Shown here in pieces: positions 1-8,127 of a stretch of DNA of 42,618 nt. The DNA lies in contig CAMXZR010000007.1 in assembly GCA_947253595.1 (NCBI GenBank), positions 1 to 42,618 of the forward strand. The letters run 5' to 3'. The translations under genes and the position numbers were made by a program. The notes under the pieces were generated by a model. It was not told where the DNA came from. It made no database searches and worked only from the letters and a program-made list of their open reading frames with translations. Position 1 is the stretch's first letter. Each line of letters opens with the position of its first letter. Source of the DNA: an uncultured Olsenella sp. GTDB lineage: Bacteria; Actinomycetota; Coriobacteriia; Coriobacteriales; Atopobiaceae.

Positions 1-254
1 ACCCTACCCGGCCCCCTCAAGACGTTCGAGGTGTTGATGCCATACGCAGAGAGAGACATCAGGACATTCTCGCCTATGCGGTTGGTAGACGTTTTCGATG
101 CATAGAAAACTTCGTCCCCCTGCATGGAGAGAGAGGCTGCGACCGTTGCCTCTGCACCGGAATAAGAGATCTCCATCATGTGCGCGTCTTCGAGACGCTC
201 GTGGGCGTCTGTGGCAAGACGGACGAGAGACTCGCCGAAGCAGAGGATTCTCAT
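1..254 (-). CDS. PfkB-family carbohydrate kinase, N-terminal part (runs off left edge)
   Basis: Reading leftwards from an ATG at 254 gives 84 codons with no stop before the window ends. The protein starts MRILCFGESLVRL and continues with SGAEATVAASLSMQG, then SKTSTNRIGENVLMSL and YGINTSNVLRG. This is the N-terminal pattern of ribokinase/PfkB sugar kinases, closest in style to 2-keto-3-deoxygluconate kinases: a first beta strand, then the substrate-binding G-A-E-A-T-VAASL segment. The ATP-binding GAGD motif would lie in the missing C-terminal part. A Shine-Dalgarno (AGGAAG) lies about 6 nt upstream. The gene follows the 316-894 gene on the same strand and is divergent from the PTS operon. It would phosphorylate a keto-sugar or sugar acid; the substrate cannot be told. 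Confidence 0.82.
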   Translation of the reverse strand, partial: MRILCFGESLVRLATDAHERLEDAHMMEISYSGAEATVAASLSMQGDEVFYASKTSTNRIGENVLMSLSAYGINTSNVLRGPGR

Positions 255-315
255 GGGGCTTCCTAACGATGCGTACGATTACAGAGCGGGTGCTCTGTCT
301 GAGGTAGGGCACATA

Positions 316-894
316 TCAGTATCGTGGCTTACGGGTGTGGGACACCTTCTTTCTCTGGAGAGTCTTCACAAAGTCGACGCCTTCCTTTGCCGTAATCGCG
401 TCGGTTACGGAGCTGAACTGAATGCGGATGGGTGAGAATCCCAGGTCCATATTCGCTTGCGCCAAACGAACTCGTTTTTTACTGAGTGCTCCCAACCAGG
501 CATCCAGGTTAACTGGGTCGGCGCAGAGGTAATCCCCACTTTTTAGCTTGAGGAGATAGACGTTGCTGATTTGGTCCCAAGAGGTAAAGCCAGATGACAT
601 CGAGTTGGTGTAGTCGGTAATTCCATGCTCGTCTAGAATGATTGCCTTTCGTTTTACAACGAACTCATAGATGTTGAAGGCAATGATCACAACGGCAGCC
701 GGGAGTCCTAGATATCCCATGCCTATGCGCATCAGTAGCTCATTGTCTGCGTAAGGCAAGGGGGCAAAGGTACAGAAGAGCGCGGCCGTGAAGAGGCATA
801 CGCCCATGAATATAAGAGCAATGTACTTCATTGCGTTCCGCTTTACGACGAGACTCTTTTTTGACTTGCTGGTGCAAGTCATCTTTTCGGGCAT
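316..894 (-). CDS. Small membrane protein, STM3941-like
   Basis: 192 residues. An in-frame TTG lies at 900, but the Shine-Dalgarno AGGAGG (901-906) abuts it. The same AGGAGG is 6 nt from the ATG at 894, so the ATG is preferred. After a basic N-terminus there are two hydrophobic helices (about residues 23-42 and 58-80). A C-terminal soluble domain follows with AIILDEHGITDYTN, SGFTSWDQISNVYLLKL and a C-terminal basic tail. This two-helix plus small beta-domain layout is that of the STM3941 family, a group of PH-like membrane proteins of unknown function. It probably shares a transcript with the downstream kinase (61-nt gap). Its lower GC matches the adjacent control region. The family assignment rests on pattern memory. 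Confidence 0.75.
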   Translation of the reverse strand: MPEKMTCTSKSKKSLVVKRNAMKYIALIFMGVCLFTAALFCTFAPLPYADNELLMRIGMGYLGLPAAVVIIAFNIYEFVVKRKAIILDEHGITDYTNSMSSGFTSWDQISNVYLLKLKSGDYLCADPVNLDAWLGALSKKRVRLAQANMDLGFSPIRIQFSSVTDAITAKEGVDFVKTLQRKKVSHTRKPRY

Positions 895-1241
895 GGACAA
901 CCTCCTGCGGGGCTTCTTCGAAACGTGTCTGTAGTGGGGTCTCTTCCATACGAACAGTCTAGCTAGAAATCAGGCAACGTTCACGGGGTTACCATATAAT
1001 ATATGAAGAAAATGTGTACAAAATAATCAATACTGCCTAAATAGGTCTAGTGGAGAGCCAAAAATAGACTAAAATATGTAGAAAAGATGAATTAGTCCAA
1101 TATATACGTAAATCAGAAATTAGAAATGTGTGAAAGATATGATTGGACACAAGTAGTAGGTCCGTGGCTGAGGGGCGATTGGCCGCTACGCATGACCTTT
1201 GAATCTCGATTGGTACGCGAGTGCATGGGGAGGGGGTAAGA
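895..1241. promoter_or_regulatory. AT-rich divergent control region
   Basis: This 347-bp gap separates the minus-strand membrane protein and kinase genes from the plus-strand PTS operon. It is far more AT-rich than its surroundings; the 60 bases at 1021-1080 hold 18 G or C. A TATAAT lies at 995-1000 in an alternating AT stretch that also reads as a -10 on the minus strand. Short inverted repeats are visible: GACTAA near 1067 with TTAGTC near 1092, and GTCCAAT at 1095-1101 with ATTGGAC at 1142-1148. They are plausible operator half-sites for a sugar-responsive regulator, but no regulator gene is adjacent in the window. No convincing coding sequence lies in this stretch. Confidence 0.5.
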
Positions 1242-1565
1242 ATGGCTAAGAGGTTCGTTGTGGGTGTTACTGCTTGCCAGATTGGTATCGCTCATACCTT
1301 CATGGCGGCAGAATCACTCGCTCAGGCGCTTGCGGAACTGGGTTGCGAGGCAAAGATCGAGACCCAGGGGGCAACGGGTGCCGAGAACGTGGTGACCGAA
1401 GAGGACATCGACCGCGCTGACGGCGCGATTATTGCGGCCGATGTCAAGATCAAGGGCAAGGAGCGCTTCGATCCTGTGCCCACGCTGGTGTGCAAAACCA
1501 AGGAAGTCATGACGGTTGCAGCGGCTAAGTCTGTGGTGGAAGAGCTTTTGGAGGCGATCAACTAA
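1242..1565 (+). CDS. PTS fructose-family IIB component
   Basis: 107 residues. The start is ATG 1242, because GGGGAGGGGG lies just upstream; an in-frame GTG at 1221 would put that purine tract inside the gene. The protein begins MAKRFVVGVTACQIGIAHTF, the phosphorylation loop of fructose-specific IIB domains, with Cys12 as the phosphocysteine. The usual CPTGIAHT is here CQIGIAHT, so the proline after the cysteine is replaced. KIETQGATGAENV matches the family's core K-ETQG-G. It takes phosphate from a IIA protein and passes it to the sugar carried by IIC. The stop codon overlaps the IIC start by one base (TAATG), so the two are translationally coupled. In many systems IIB is fused to IIC; here it is free. 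Confidence 0.93.
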   Translation: MAKRFVVGVTACQIGIAHTFMAAESLAQALAELGCEAKIETQGATGAENVVTEEDIDRADGAIIAADVKIKGKERFDPVPTLVCKTKEVMTVAAAKSVVEELLEAIN

Positions 1566-2686
1566 TGGCAGAAATACAGCGTAAGGGCGCAAAGAAGCAG
1601 ACAGAGGGACAAAAGATCTGGGATGCAGTCCTGACCGGCGTTTCTTACATGATTCCGTTCATTGTTGGTGGTGGCGTCCTTTGGGGCGTTGCCAAGGCAA
1701 TGGGCGGCTACAACATCGCTGCTGACATGGCAAAGATCACCTATGATCAGTACACGCCTGCCATGACCATCTATGCCATCGGAAGTGCAATCTTCAACGT
1801 TTGCGTACCCATCATTGGTGCCTACATCGCATATGCCTTGGCTGATAAGCCTGGTCTCGCCCCCGGCTTTGCAGTGGGCGTTATCTCCAACACAATCAAG
1901 GCGGGCTTTCTGGGGGCTGTCATCGGTGGCATCCTTGCTGGCTATGTCGTGATTTGGCTCAAAGAGCTCTCCAAAAAGGTTCCGAGTTCAGTCCAATCCG
2001 TCTTTCCAATCCTGATCATTCCCGTGGTCGGCACCGCTGTCACTTCCTTGCTCATGTGGTACGTCATTGGTGTGCCCATCAGCTGGCTCATGACCTCCAT
2101 CTCTGGTGCCCTCATGAACCTTCAGGGCGTAGGCGGCTTCGTCTTCGGTGCTGCCATCGGCGCTGGTATGTCCATTGACCAAGGCGGCCCGATCAGCAAG
2201 GCAGTCGCGCTCGTTGCCAATGGACTTAATGCAGATGGAATCTACGGCCCCGCCGCCTGCAAGATGTGCGGTGGCATGCAGAACCCCCTGGGCGTCTGCA
2301 TTGCGCAGATTATTGATCGCTTTACCGGCAAGAAGAAGTTTACCGAAAAGGAGCGCTCGACCACCCTTTCCGGCCTTGTTCTGGCTTGCTGCTACATTCA
2401 GGAGTATGTCATTCCCTTCCTGGTTCAGGATACGTGGCGCTGCCTCGTTCCCTGCATGATCGGCGGTGCCATCTCCGGTGGGCTGGCTGGCTTCTTTGCA
2501 CTTGAGTCTCCCGCGGTCCATGGCGGCGTTTTCGTCATCGCCATGATGAGCAATCCGCTTCAGTTCATCTTGTTCTGGTTTGCCGGCGCTCTCGTAACCG
2601 GCGTTCTGTACTTCCTGCTTCGCAAGCCTGTCGAGCAGGATCAGGAAATGGGCGAGAACGGCGTTCTGGATAAGCTGCTTGGCTAG
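1565..2686 (+). CDS. PTS fructose-family IIC permease
   Basis: 373 residues and highly hydrophobic, with about eight to ten membrane segments. Landmarks are the opening helix region VLTGVSYMIPFIVGGG (about 23-38), GLAPGFAVGVI in the first third, and SIDQGGPISKAV around Asp205, equivalent to the GGPxNKA signature of fructose IIC domains. A short acidic C-terminal tail follows. It is the sugar-translocating subunit; substrate is phosphorylated by the IIB encoded just upstream. No IIA domain is fused at either end; the nearest IIA gene is at 10703 in the same run of genes. The start overlaps the IIB stop. A strong hairpin follows 14 nt after the stop. Family certain, sugar unknown. Confidence 0.92.
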   Translation: MAEIQRKGAKKQTEGQKIWDAVLTGVSYMIPFIVGGGVLWGVAKAMGGYNIAADMAKITYDQYTPAMTIYAIGSAIFNVCVPIIGAYIAYALADKPGLAPGFAVGVISNTIKAGFLGAVIGGILAGYVVIWLKELSKKVPSSVQSVFPILIIPVVGTAVTSLLMWYVIGVPISWLMTSISGALMNLQGVGGFVFGAAIGAGMSIDQGGPISKAVALVANGLNADGIYGPAACKMCGGMQNPLGVCIAQIIDRFTGKKKFTEKERSTTLSGLVLACCYIQEYVIPFLVQDTWRCLVPCMIGGAISGGLAGFFALESPAVHGGVFVIAMMSNPLQFILFWFAGALVTGVLYFLLRKPVEQDQEMGENGVLDKLLG

Positions 2687-2700
2687 AGAGCCTGCTTGTT

Positions 2701-2735
2701 ACCTGGGCGGGGGTGCTCCGCTTCCCCGCCCAGGT
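2701..2735 (+). terminator. GC-rich hairpin after PTS IIC
   Basis: A perfect 12-bp stem (2701-2712 with 2724-2735) encloses an 11-nt loop. It is not followed by a T-run, so it may be a partial terminator or an mRNA-stabilising 3' structure. It sits between the IIC gene and the aldolase gene, which starts 163 nt further on. That placement could lower downstream expression relative to the transporter. Confidence 0.6.
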
Positions 2736-2825
2736 CGCCTTGATTCGTCGAGGATGGCAAAGAGAGCGCTCGAAGCCGTTGTCTTGGCCAGCAGAACATT
2801 CATGCTTCGCCTATTGTCTGGCCCT

Positions 2826-2837
2826 CGCTCGCGAGCG
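2826..2837. repeat. 12-bp perfect palindrome upstream of the aldolase gene
   Basis: CGCTCGCGAGCG is a perfect self-complementary 12-mer, 61 nt before the aldolase start, in the otherwise featureless second half of the 212-nt IIC-aldolase gap. It could be an operator or chance in GC-rich DNA; no flanking promoter hexamers are convincing. Confidence 0.3.
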
Positions 2838-2898
2838 GAGAAGGTTTGCGTTCGAGCACGATCTGGCCGGATTCGAATGGGCATTGGAGGAAGCTCTT

Positions 2899-3786
2899 AT
2901 GTACGTGCCGCTAAAGGAAATGTTGCATCATGCCTCCGTCAACCATTATGCAGTTCCCGCACCGAACTGCCCTGACCTGAACCTCGTGCATTCGGCGCTA
3001 AAGGCCGCCGAGGCCGAGCGGTCAGCTGTCATTATTGACGTGTCGCCCCGTCAGATGAAGCTCAATGCCCCTGCGGAGGCTTTCGTCCCCATGGTGAAGG
3101 CCCTGGCAGAACCCCTGAATGTTCCTGTGACGCTGCAGCTTGATCATGGGGCCGAGTTCGAGGATATCTGCCGCTGCATTCGCGCGGGTTTTTCCAGCGT
3201 AATGTGTGACGCGTCGAGCTTCTCCTTCGAGGAGAACGTTCGCCGCGTTCAGCAAATCGTTGCCCTTGCCCATGCGCATGGCGCATCCGTTGAGGCGGAG
3301 CTGGGTCACGTTGGGCAGGCGGCAGAGGGTGATGGACGCACCGCCGACATGTACACACAGGTTGGCATGGCCGTCGAGTTCATCGAGCGCACTAATTGCG
3401 ATGCCCTGGCCGTTGCCATTGGCACGGCCCACGGGCACTATCCCGAGGGGTATGTCCCCAAACTCGACTTCAACCGTCTCGCTCAGATCAAAGAGGCCGT
3501 TGGAGACTTTCCTCTCGTTCTGCACGGTGGATCGGGATCCGGTGACGAAAACTTCCAGAAGGCAGTCGCGAACGGCATCAACAAGGTGAATCTTTGGACT
3601 GGATACGGGGCCGCATACGTCTCGGCGCTGCGTGACTACCTCACCTCGAACGAATCCCCAGACTACCTCTTCGTCTCTCTTGATGCAGAGGAGAAGGCCC
3701 AGGAGTGGCTCAGCCGCTATATGCGCCTCTTTGGCAGCTCCGGCCGCTATCGGTTTGACGGCGGAAAGATGGAGGAAACCGACTAG
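2899..3786 (+). CDS. Class II ketose-bisphosphate (fructose/tagatose-type) aldolase
   Basis: 295 residues. The start is ATG 2899, with GGAGG 8 nt upstream. The frame is open further back, but that part has no family resemblance. Zinc-dependent class II aldolase motifs are all present: LQLDHG (Asp82 and His83), VEAELGHVG (Glu134), GTAHGHY (His178), LHGGSGSGDE (His209, phosphate loop 210-213) and KVNLWTGYG (Asn231). The family cleaves ketose 1,6-bisphosphates to dihydroxyacetone phosphate and an aldehyde. Variants act on tagatose-bisphosphate or on 2-deoxy-5-keto-gluconate 6-phosphate. Its place after a fructose-type PTS fits cleavage of the imported sugar phosphate, and the aldehyde product could feed the alcohol dehydrogenase at 9412. 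The exact substrate is not readable from the sequence. Confidence 0.92.
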   Translation: MYVPLKEMLHHASVNHYAVPAPNCPDLNLVHSALKAAEAERSAVIIDVSPRQMKLNAPAEAFVPMVKALAEPLNVPVTLQLDHGAEFEDICRCIRAGFSSVMCDASSFSFEENVRRVQQIVALAHAHGASVEAELGHVGQAAEGDGRTADMYTQVGMAVEFIERTNCDALAVAIGTAHGHYPEGYVPKLDFNRLAQIKEAVGDFPLVLHGGSGSGDENFQKAVANGINKVNLWTGYGAAYVSALRDYLTSNESPDYLFVSLDAEEKAQEWLSRYMRLFGSSGRYRFDGGKMEETD

Positions 3787-3851
3787 GCCTTCCTGGTCAT
3801 CGCGCGGGTTCTCGAGGTGGGCTAGCGAGTTGGACGCATCGTTCATTTGGT

Positions 3852-5504
3852 ATGTCCGTAGGGGTTGATAGGGTGATTCGTGGCATCGACGCATGGAACA
3901 GGGGGCTGTGGGCGGGCATGTCCGACCTTCGGGTCGGGGCTCGGCACGTCCAGAGCTTCCCAGACATGCCTGCCTGCCCCTATTACTCGCTCGCCAACAG
4001 TGCCGGGGCGAGTCCCTCGAGCATAGCCCTCGTCGACGATTGGGGACATCGAATTTCGTACCGGGAGCTCCTGTTACGCGCCGACGGCTTTGCTTCCTGG
4101 CTCTACAGCGAGAGGGGAGTAAGGGCTGGGTCTCATGTTGCCGTGCTCATGTTCGCCGACGTCGAGTTTGCGGTCGCGCTCTACGCTCTCTCGAAGTTGC
4201 GTGCGGTGTGCGTCCCCCTCCCGACCAAATACCGCAAGCCGGAGATAGTCTCGCTCATGGACTCGGCTGACATCACCCACGTCATCTGCGACGAGCGCTT
4301 CGAGCCCTGGGCAAAGGACTTTCCTATCTCGGCGGAGGGACTAGTGGTATCGCGAGGCCCTGGGGATGGCGACGGCTTCGCGGGCATGAGTGGTGACGCA
4401 TCCCTCCCAGATGACCCGGCGCTCGAGGACCCCGCGATTTTAATGTTCACAAGTGGTACCACCTCATGCTCGAAGGGCGTCATGCTGCGCAACTACAATC
4501 TGATGCACGCGGCCACGGTCTATGCGCGCCTCATGCGTACGGTCCCTACGGACTCATGCCTCATACCGATTCCCATCTATCACGTCACGGGACTCATCGC
4601 CCTGCTCCTACAGTTTGTCCTGGTGGGAGCTACGACCTACCTACAGCGCTTCTTTGATGCCCGACGCGTGCTCGAGTGCGTGAGGGACGAGGGAATCACC
4701 TACCTACATGGCTCGCCGACCTCCTTCGCCGAGCTCCTTCCCCTGCGACCCGAGTTCCCATGTCTTCCAAGCGTTCGCGCGATGCTGTCAGGCTCGAGCT
4801 ATGAGCCCGTAGAGAAGATGCGTGCCTTCCACGCCTGGATGCCGACAGCGTCCTTCCAGGTGGTCTATGGGCTCACCGAGACGGCCTCGCCCGCCCTTCT
4901 CTTCCCCTACGACTCTCCTACGTCGGTGTTTGCCGGTGCCACGGGCAAGCCCGTTCCTGGGATTGAGGCACGCGTCGTGGACGAGGGCGGCCGTGAGGTC
5001 GCCCCTGGCGAGGCGGGAGAGCTTCAGCTTCGCGGCACCTGCGTCAGCGAGGGCTACTACCGCCGTCAGGACCCTGCGTTTGGAGTGGATGGCTGGTTTG
5101 CGACTGGGGACGTCGCCTACGCAAACGACGAGGGAATGGTCTGGGTCGTAGACCGGAAGAAGGACATGATCAACCGTGGGGGGGAGAAGGTCTGGTGTAG
5201 CGCCCTAGAGGAGGTTCTCTCGGAGGTTGATGGCGTTTCTCAGAGCTGCGCCGCCGCCCTTCCGGACGAGCTCTATGGGGAGGTTCCCGTTGCTGCGGTC
5301 GTCCGTGAGCGCGGTTCGACTGTGGGGGAGAACGACATCAAGGAGGCACTTGCGGGTCGCATCGCCCACTTCAAGATTCCCGTTCACATAGTGTTCGTCG
5401 ACAAGATTCCGCAAACCAGGGGAGAGAAGCCCGATCGTCGTGCCGTGAGCGATGCCGTTCGTGCTCAGATCTCTGGGCGTTCGAATGCTGGCCACTGCTC
5501 CTAG
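3852..5504 (+). CDS. Acyl-CoA synthetase (AMP-forming ligase)
   Basis: Up to 550 residues, an ANL-superfamily adenylating enzyme that activates a carboxylic acid to its CoA thioester through an acyl-adenylate. Motifs in order: MFTSGTTSCSKGV phosphate loop (about 198-210), YGLTETASP (339-347, Glu343), WFATGDVAY with Asp420, DRKKDMINRGGEKV hinge, and the C-terminal catalytic lysine in TRGEKPDRR (Lys526). The start is uncertain. ATG 3852 has no clear ribosome site; GTG 3873 follows AGGGGTTGATAG; ATGs at 3918 and 3966 also fit, and family similarity only begins near residue 40. It is separated from the next gene by 11 nt, pointing to an operon with the CoA-transferase. Chain length of the acid is unknown; the neighbours suggest a short C4 acid. 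Confidence 0.9.
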   Translation: MSVGVDRVIRGIDAWNRGLWAGMSDLRVGARHVQSFPDMPACPYYSLANSAGASPSSIALVDDWGHRISYRELLLRADGFASWLYSERGVRAGSHVAVLMFADVEFAVALYALSKLRAVCVPLPTKYRKPEIVSLMDSADITHVICDERFEPWAKDFPISAEGLVVSRGPGDGDGFAGMSGDASLPDDPALEDPAILMFTSGTTSCSKGVMLRNYNLMHAATVYARLMRTVPTDSCLIPIPIYHVTGLIALLLQFVLVGATTYLQRFFDARRVLECVRDEGITYLHGSPTSFAELLPLRPEFPCLPSVRAMLSGSSYEPVEKMRAFHAWMPTASFQVVYGLTETASPALLFPYDSPTSVFAGATGKPVPGIEARVVDEGGREVAPGEAGELQLRGTCVSEGYYRRQDPAFGVDGWFATGDVAYANDEGMVWVVDRKKDMINRGGEKVWCSALEEVLSEVDGVSQSCAAALPDELYGEVPVAAVVRERGSTVGENDIKEALAGRIAHFKIPVHIVFVDKIPQTRGEKPDRRAVSDAVRAQISGRSNAGHCS

Positions 5505-5515
5505 GAGAGGACGTC

Positions 5516-7111
5516 ATGGCAAACAAGAACCTCAAGGCCGAATTCGCGACTCCAGAGGAGGTCGCGGCATCGATTCCTGACAACAGCACGATCTGCACGA
5601 TTGGAATGACGCTCATCTCCGCCTCGGAATCAAACCTCAAGGCAATCGAGCGGCGCTTCGTCGAGACGGGGCATCCCTGCGGACTCACGCTCCTGCACTC
5701 CTGTGGCCAGTCCGACCGGGCCCGCGGCATCCAGCACCTCGCCCACGAGGGTCTCGTCACGCGAATAATCGGGTCGCACTGGGGCCTGCAGCCGCGCTGG
5801 ATGGACATGATTGCCAATAATCAGGTCGAGGCCTACTGCCTGCCCCAGGGTCAGATCGCGCAGCTCTATCGCGCTATGGCATGTGGGCTTCCAGGCAAGA
5901 TGAGCAAGGTGGGGCTGGGCACGTTCATAGATCCGCGCATCGAGGGCGGCAAGATGAACGAGCGCACCATGCCACTTGAGGACATATCCGAGATCGTGGA
6001 GTTTCATGGCGAAGAGTACATGTTCTACAAGGAGGTCCCCATCGATACCCTGCTCATCCGCGGCACGGTTTGCGATGAGATGGGCAACATGACGACGACC
6101 GACGAGGCCATGAAGCTTGAGGTGTTCAACGCGGTCCTGGCTGCAAAGCGCTATGGAGGAAGGGTTATCGCCCAGGTGAGGGAGGTCGCCCAGACGGGAA
6201 CCATCAACCCCAAGGATGTGACGGTCCCCGGTGTGTTCATCGATCAGGTCGTTGTGTGCCCCGATCCCAAGGAGGACCACCGCATGACGTCCTCCTTCTA
6301 CTATGACCCTTCCTATATCGGAAAGCTCCGCGTTCCCGAACAGGACATCGACCCCGCACCATTCAGCGTGCGCAAGTTCATCGCTCGTCGGGGCTGTCAG
6401 GAGCTCTATCCTGGCGCAATCGTAAACCTGGGAACGGGGATTCCAAACGACATGGTTGGACGTGTCTGTGCGGAGGAGGGCGTCTCCGACAAGGTCATGA
6501 TTACCGTTGAGAGCGGCATCTATGGTGGCGTGCAGCTCGGCGGCATCGACTTTGGCATCGGGCAGAACCTCCTCGCAATGGTCCCGCATCCCGAGCAGTT
6601 CGACTTCTATGACGGGGCGGGCTGCGACGTGACCTTCATGGGCCTTGGCGAGCTCGACGGTGACGGCAACATCAACTCGACCAAGATGGGTCCGCGCTGC
6701 GCCGGAGCAGGAGGGTTTGTCGACATCACTCAGAACGCCAAGACCGTGGTCTTCCTGGGGACCTTCACGGCAAAGGGAGCCAAGTACCGTTTTGAGGATG
6801 ACCGCCTGATCATCGAGCAAGAGGGTACAATTCGCAAAATGGTCAAGCATGTCGGCCAACTCTCCTTCAATGGTCCCGCATCGCGCAGAAGTCCTCAGAG
6901 GGTTGTCATAGTCACGGAGCGCGCGGTGTTCGAACTTGCTTCCGAGGGCGTGGTTCTTACCGAGATTGCCCCGGGCATAGACCTCGAGTCCCAGGTCCTG
7001 GAAATGATGGACTTCGAGCCTATCGTCTCTCCCGATCTCAAGACCATGGATCTCTCCCTGCTCAGGCGGGATGGTCCCTGCGGGCTGGCGGAGTTGATCC
7101 TGGCAAAGTGA
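5516..7111 (+). CDS. Acyl-CoA:carboxylate (acetate/propionate-type) CoA-transferase
   Basis: 531 residues, the length of fused alpha-beta CoA-transferases of the propionate CoA-transferase/YdiF type. The N-terminal half holds the alpha domain (GLTLLHSCGQSD, then GSHWGL). The C-terminal half holds VNLGTGIPNDM and VMITVESGIYGGV. Glu332 in the latter aligns with the catalytic glutamate that forms the glutamyl-CoA thioester. It moves CoA between acetyl-CoA (or another acyl-CoA) and a free acid such as acetoacetate, 3-hydroxybutyrate, propionate or butyrate, without using ATP. The start ATG 5516 is preceded by AGGAGAGG. Next to a ligase, a dehydrogenase and a thiolase it probably serves a C4 acid. 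Direction in vivo is inferred, not seen. Confidence 0.92.
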   Translation: MANKNLKAEFATPEEVAASIPDNSTICTIGMTLISASESNLKAIERRFVETGHPCGLTLLHSCGQSDRARGIQHLAHEGLVTRIIGSHWGLQPRWMDMIANNQVEAYCLPQGQIAQLYRAMACGLPGKMSKVGLGTFIDPRIEGGKMNERTMPLEDISEIVEFHGEEYMFYKEVPIDTLLIRGTVCDEMGNMTTTDEAMKLEVFNAVLAAKRYGGRVIAQVREVAQTGTINPKDVTVPGVFIDQVVVCPDPKEDHRMTSSFYYDPSYIGKLRVPEQDIDPAPFSVRKFIARRGCQELYPGAIVNLGTGIPNDMVGRVCAEEGVSDKVMITVESGIYGGVQLGGIDFGIGQNLLAMVPHPEQFDFYDGAGCDVTFMGLGELDGDGNINSTKMGPRCAGAGGFVDITQNAKTVVFLGTFTAKGAKYRFEDDRLIIEQEGTIRKMVKHVGQLSFNGPASRRSPQRVVIVTERAVFELASEGVVLTEIAPGIDLESQVLEMMDFEPIVSPDLKTMDLSLLRRDGPCGLAELILAK

Positions 7112-7179
7112 CAGCAGTCATCAGGGCGTTTCAGCACATATGAGATTCGTTCGGTACACGACAAAGAAAAGAGAACATC

Positions 7180-8031
7180 ATGACGGTCAAGAAGGTAGCA
7201 GTTATCGGTTCCGGTCTCATGGGCGGCGGCATTGCCCAACTCTGTGCGCAGTTCGGCTTCGAGACGGTCAACATCGACATCGCAGAGGGCCCCCTTGCCA
7301 AGGCGCAGACCCTCGTTGATACGCTCCTCTCCAAAAAGGTTGCGAAGGGCCACATGACGGAGGACGAGAAGTCGGTAGTAATGGGTCGTCTGACCTATAC
7401 CACAGACTACAGCAGCCTTGCCGATGCCGACGTCGTCATCGAGGCGGTTCCCGAGCGCCTGGACTTCAAACAGAGCACTTTCAAGAACATTGACGCATAC
7501 GCCAAGGACGAGGCCGTGCTGCTTACCAACACCTCGGGAATTAACATCAACGAGATAGCCTCCTCGACCAAGCGTCCCGAGTCCGTGCTGGGCATGCACT
7601 TCTTCTACCCTGCTCCTGTCATGAGGCTTACCGAGCTCATTCGTGGCGAGAAGACCTCGGACGAGGCGTATGTAGTCGCAAAGGAATTCGCCGCTGCCAT
7701 CGGCAAGACGAAGGTTGATGCTCCCAACCAGCCGGGGTTCATCGTCAATCGCATCATCGTCCCGTATCAGAACGAGGGTGCCTTCCTCGTCTCCGAGGGC
7801 TGCACCCCATCGGATGTCGACACGGCAATGAAGCTTGGGTGCAACCATCCCATGGGCCCCTGTGAGCTCATGGACTTTACAGGCATTGATGTGGTCTATG
7901 CGACCATGAAGGGCCTCTACGACAGCTTCCATGACGAGAAGTACCGTCCCTGCCCCCTGCTCAAAGAGATGATCGACGCCGGAACTCTCGGACGTAAGAC
8001 GGGTAAGGGCTTCTACGACTACTCCGAGTAG
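7180..8031 (+). CDS. hbd: 3-hydroxybutyryl-CoA dehydrogenase
   Basis: 283 residues, the usual length for the stand-alone short-chain enzyme. The N-terminal Rossmann fold carries VIGSGLMGGGIA (Gly10, Gly12, Gly15), with an acidic NAD-selecting stretch NIDIAE at about 33-38. The catalytic His140 lies in LGMHFFYPAP; family members usually have FNP here. The C-terminal dimerisation domain has NQPGFIVNRI, HPMGPCELMDFTGID and GRKTGKGFYDY. It interconverts acetoacetyl-CoA and (S)-3-hydroxybutyryl-CoA with NAD(H). The ribosome site is weak (AAGAGA). It lies between the CoA-transferase and thiolase genes in the same direction. No crotonase or butyryl-CoA dehydrogenase gene accompanies it, unlike common butyrate operons. 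Confidence 0.93.
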   Translation: MTVKKVAVIGSGLMGGGIAQLCAQFGFETVNIDIAEGPLAKAQTLVDTLLSKKVAKGHMTEDEKSVVMGRLTYTTDYSSLADADVVIEAVPERLDFKQSTFKNIDAYAKDEAVLLTNTSGININEIASSTKRPESVLGMHFFYPAPVMRLTELIRGEKTSDEAYVVAKEFAAAIGKTKVDAPNQPGFIVNRIIVPYQNEGAFLVSEGCTPSDVDTAMKLGCNHPMGPCELMDFTGIDVVYATMKGLYDSFHDEKYRPCPLLKEMIDAGTLGRKTGKGFYDYSE

Positions 8032-8127
8032 AGCGTGTATTGACGTGGCGAATCAGTCTCGATTCAGCGGTGATGCCGCTTGATGCTTGGATAACTATCA
8101 ATTAGTCAGTGTGACAAGGAGATTCCC

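Noticed and set aside
3852..3965. ATG 3852 as the certain start of the acyl-CoA ligase
   Set aside because: No ribosome site stands before it and family likeness starts near residue 40. I kept the long form but do not claim the start.
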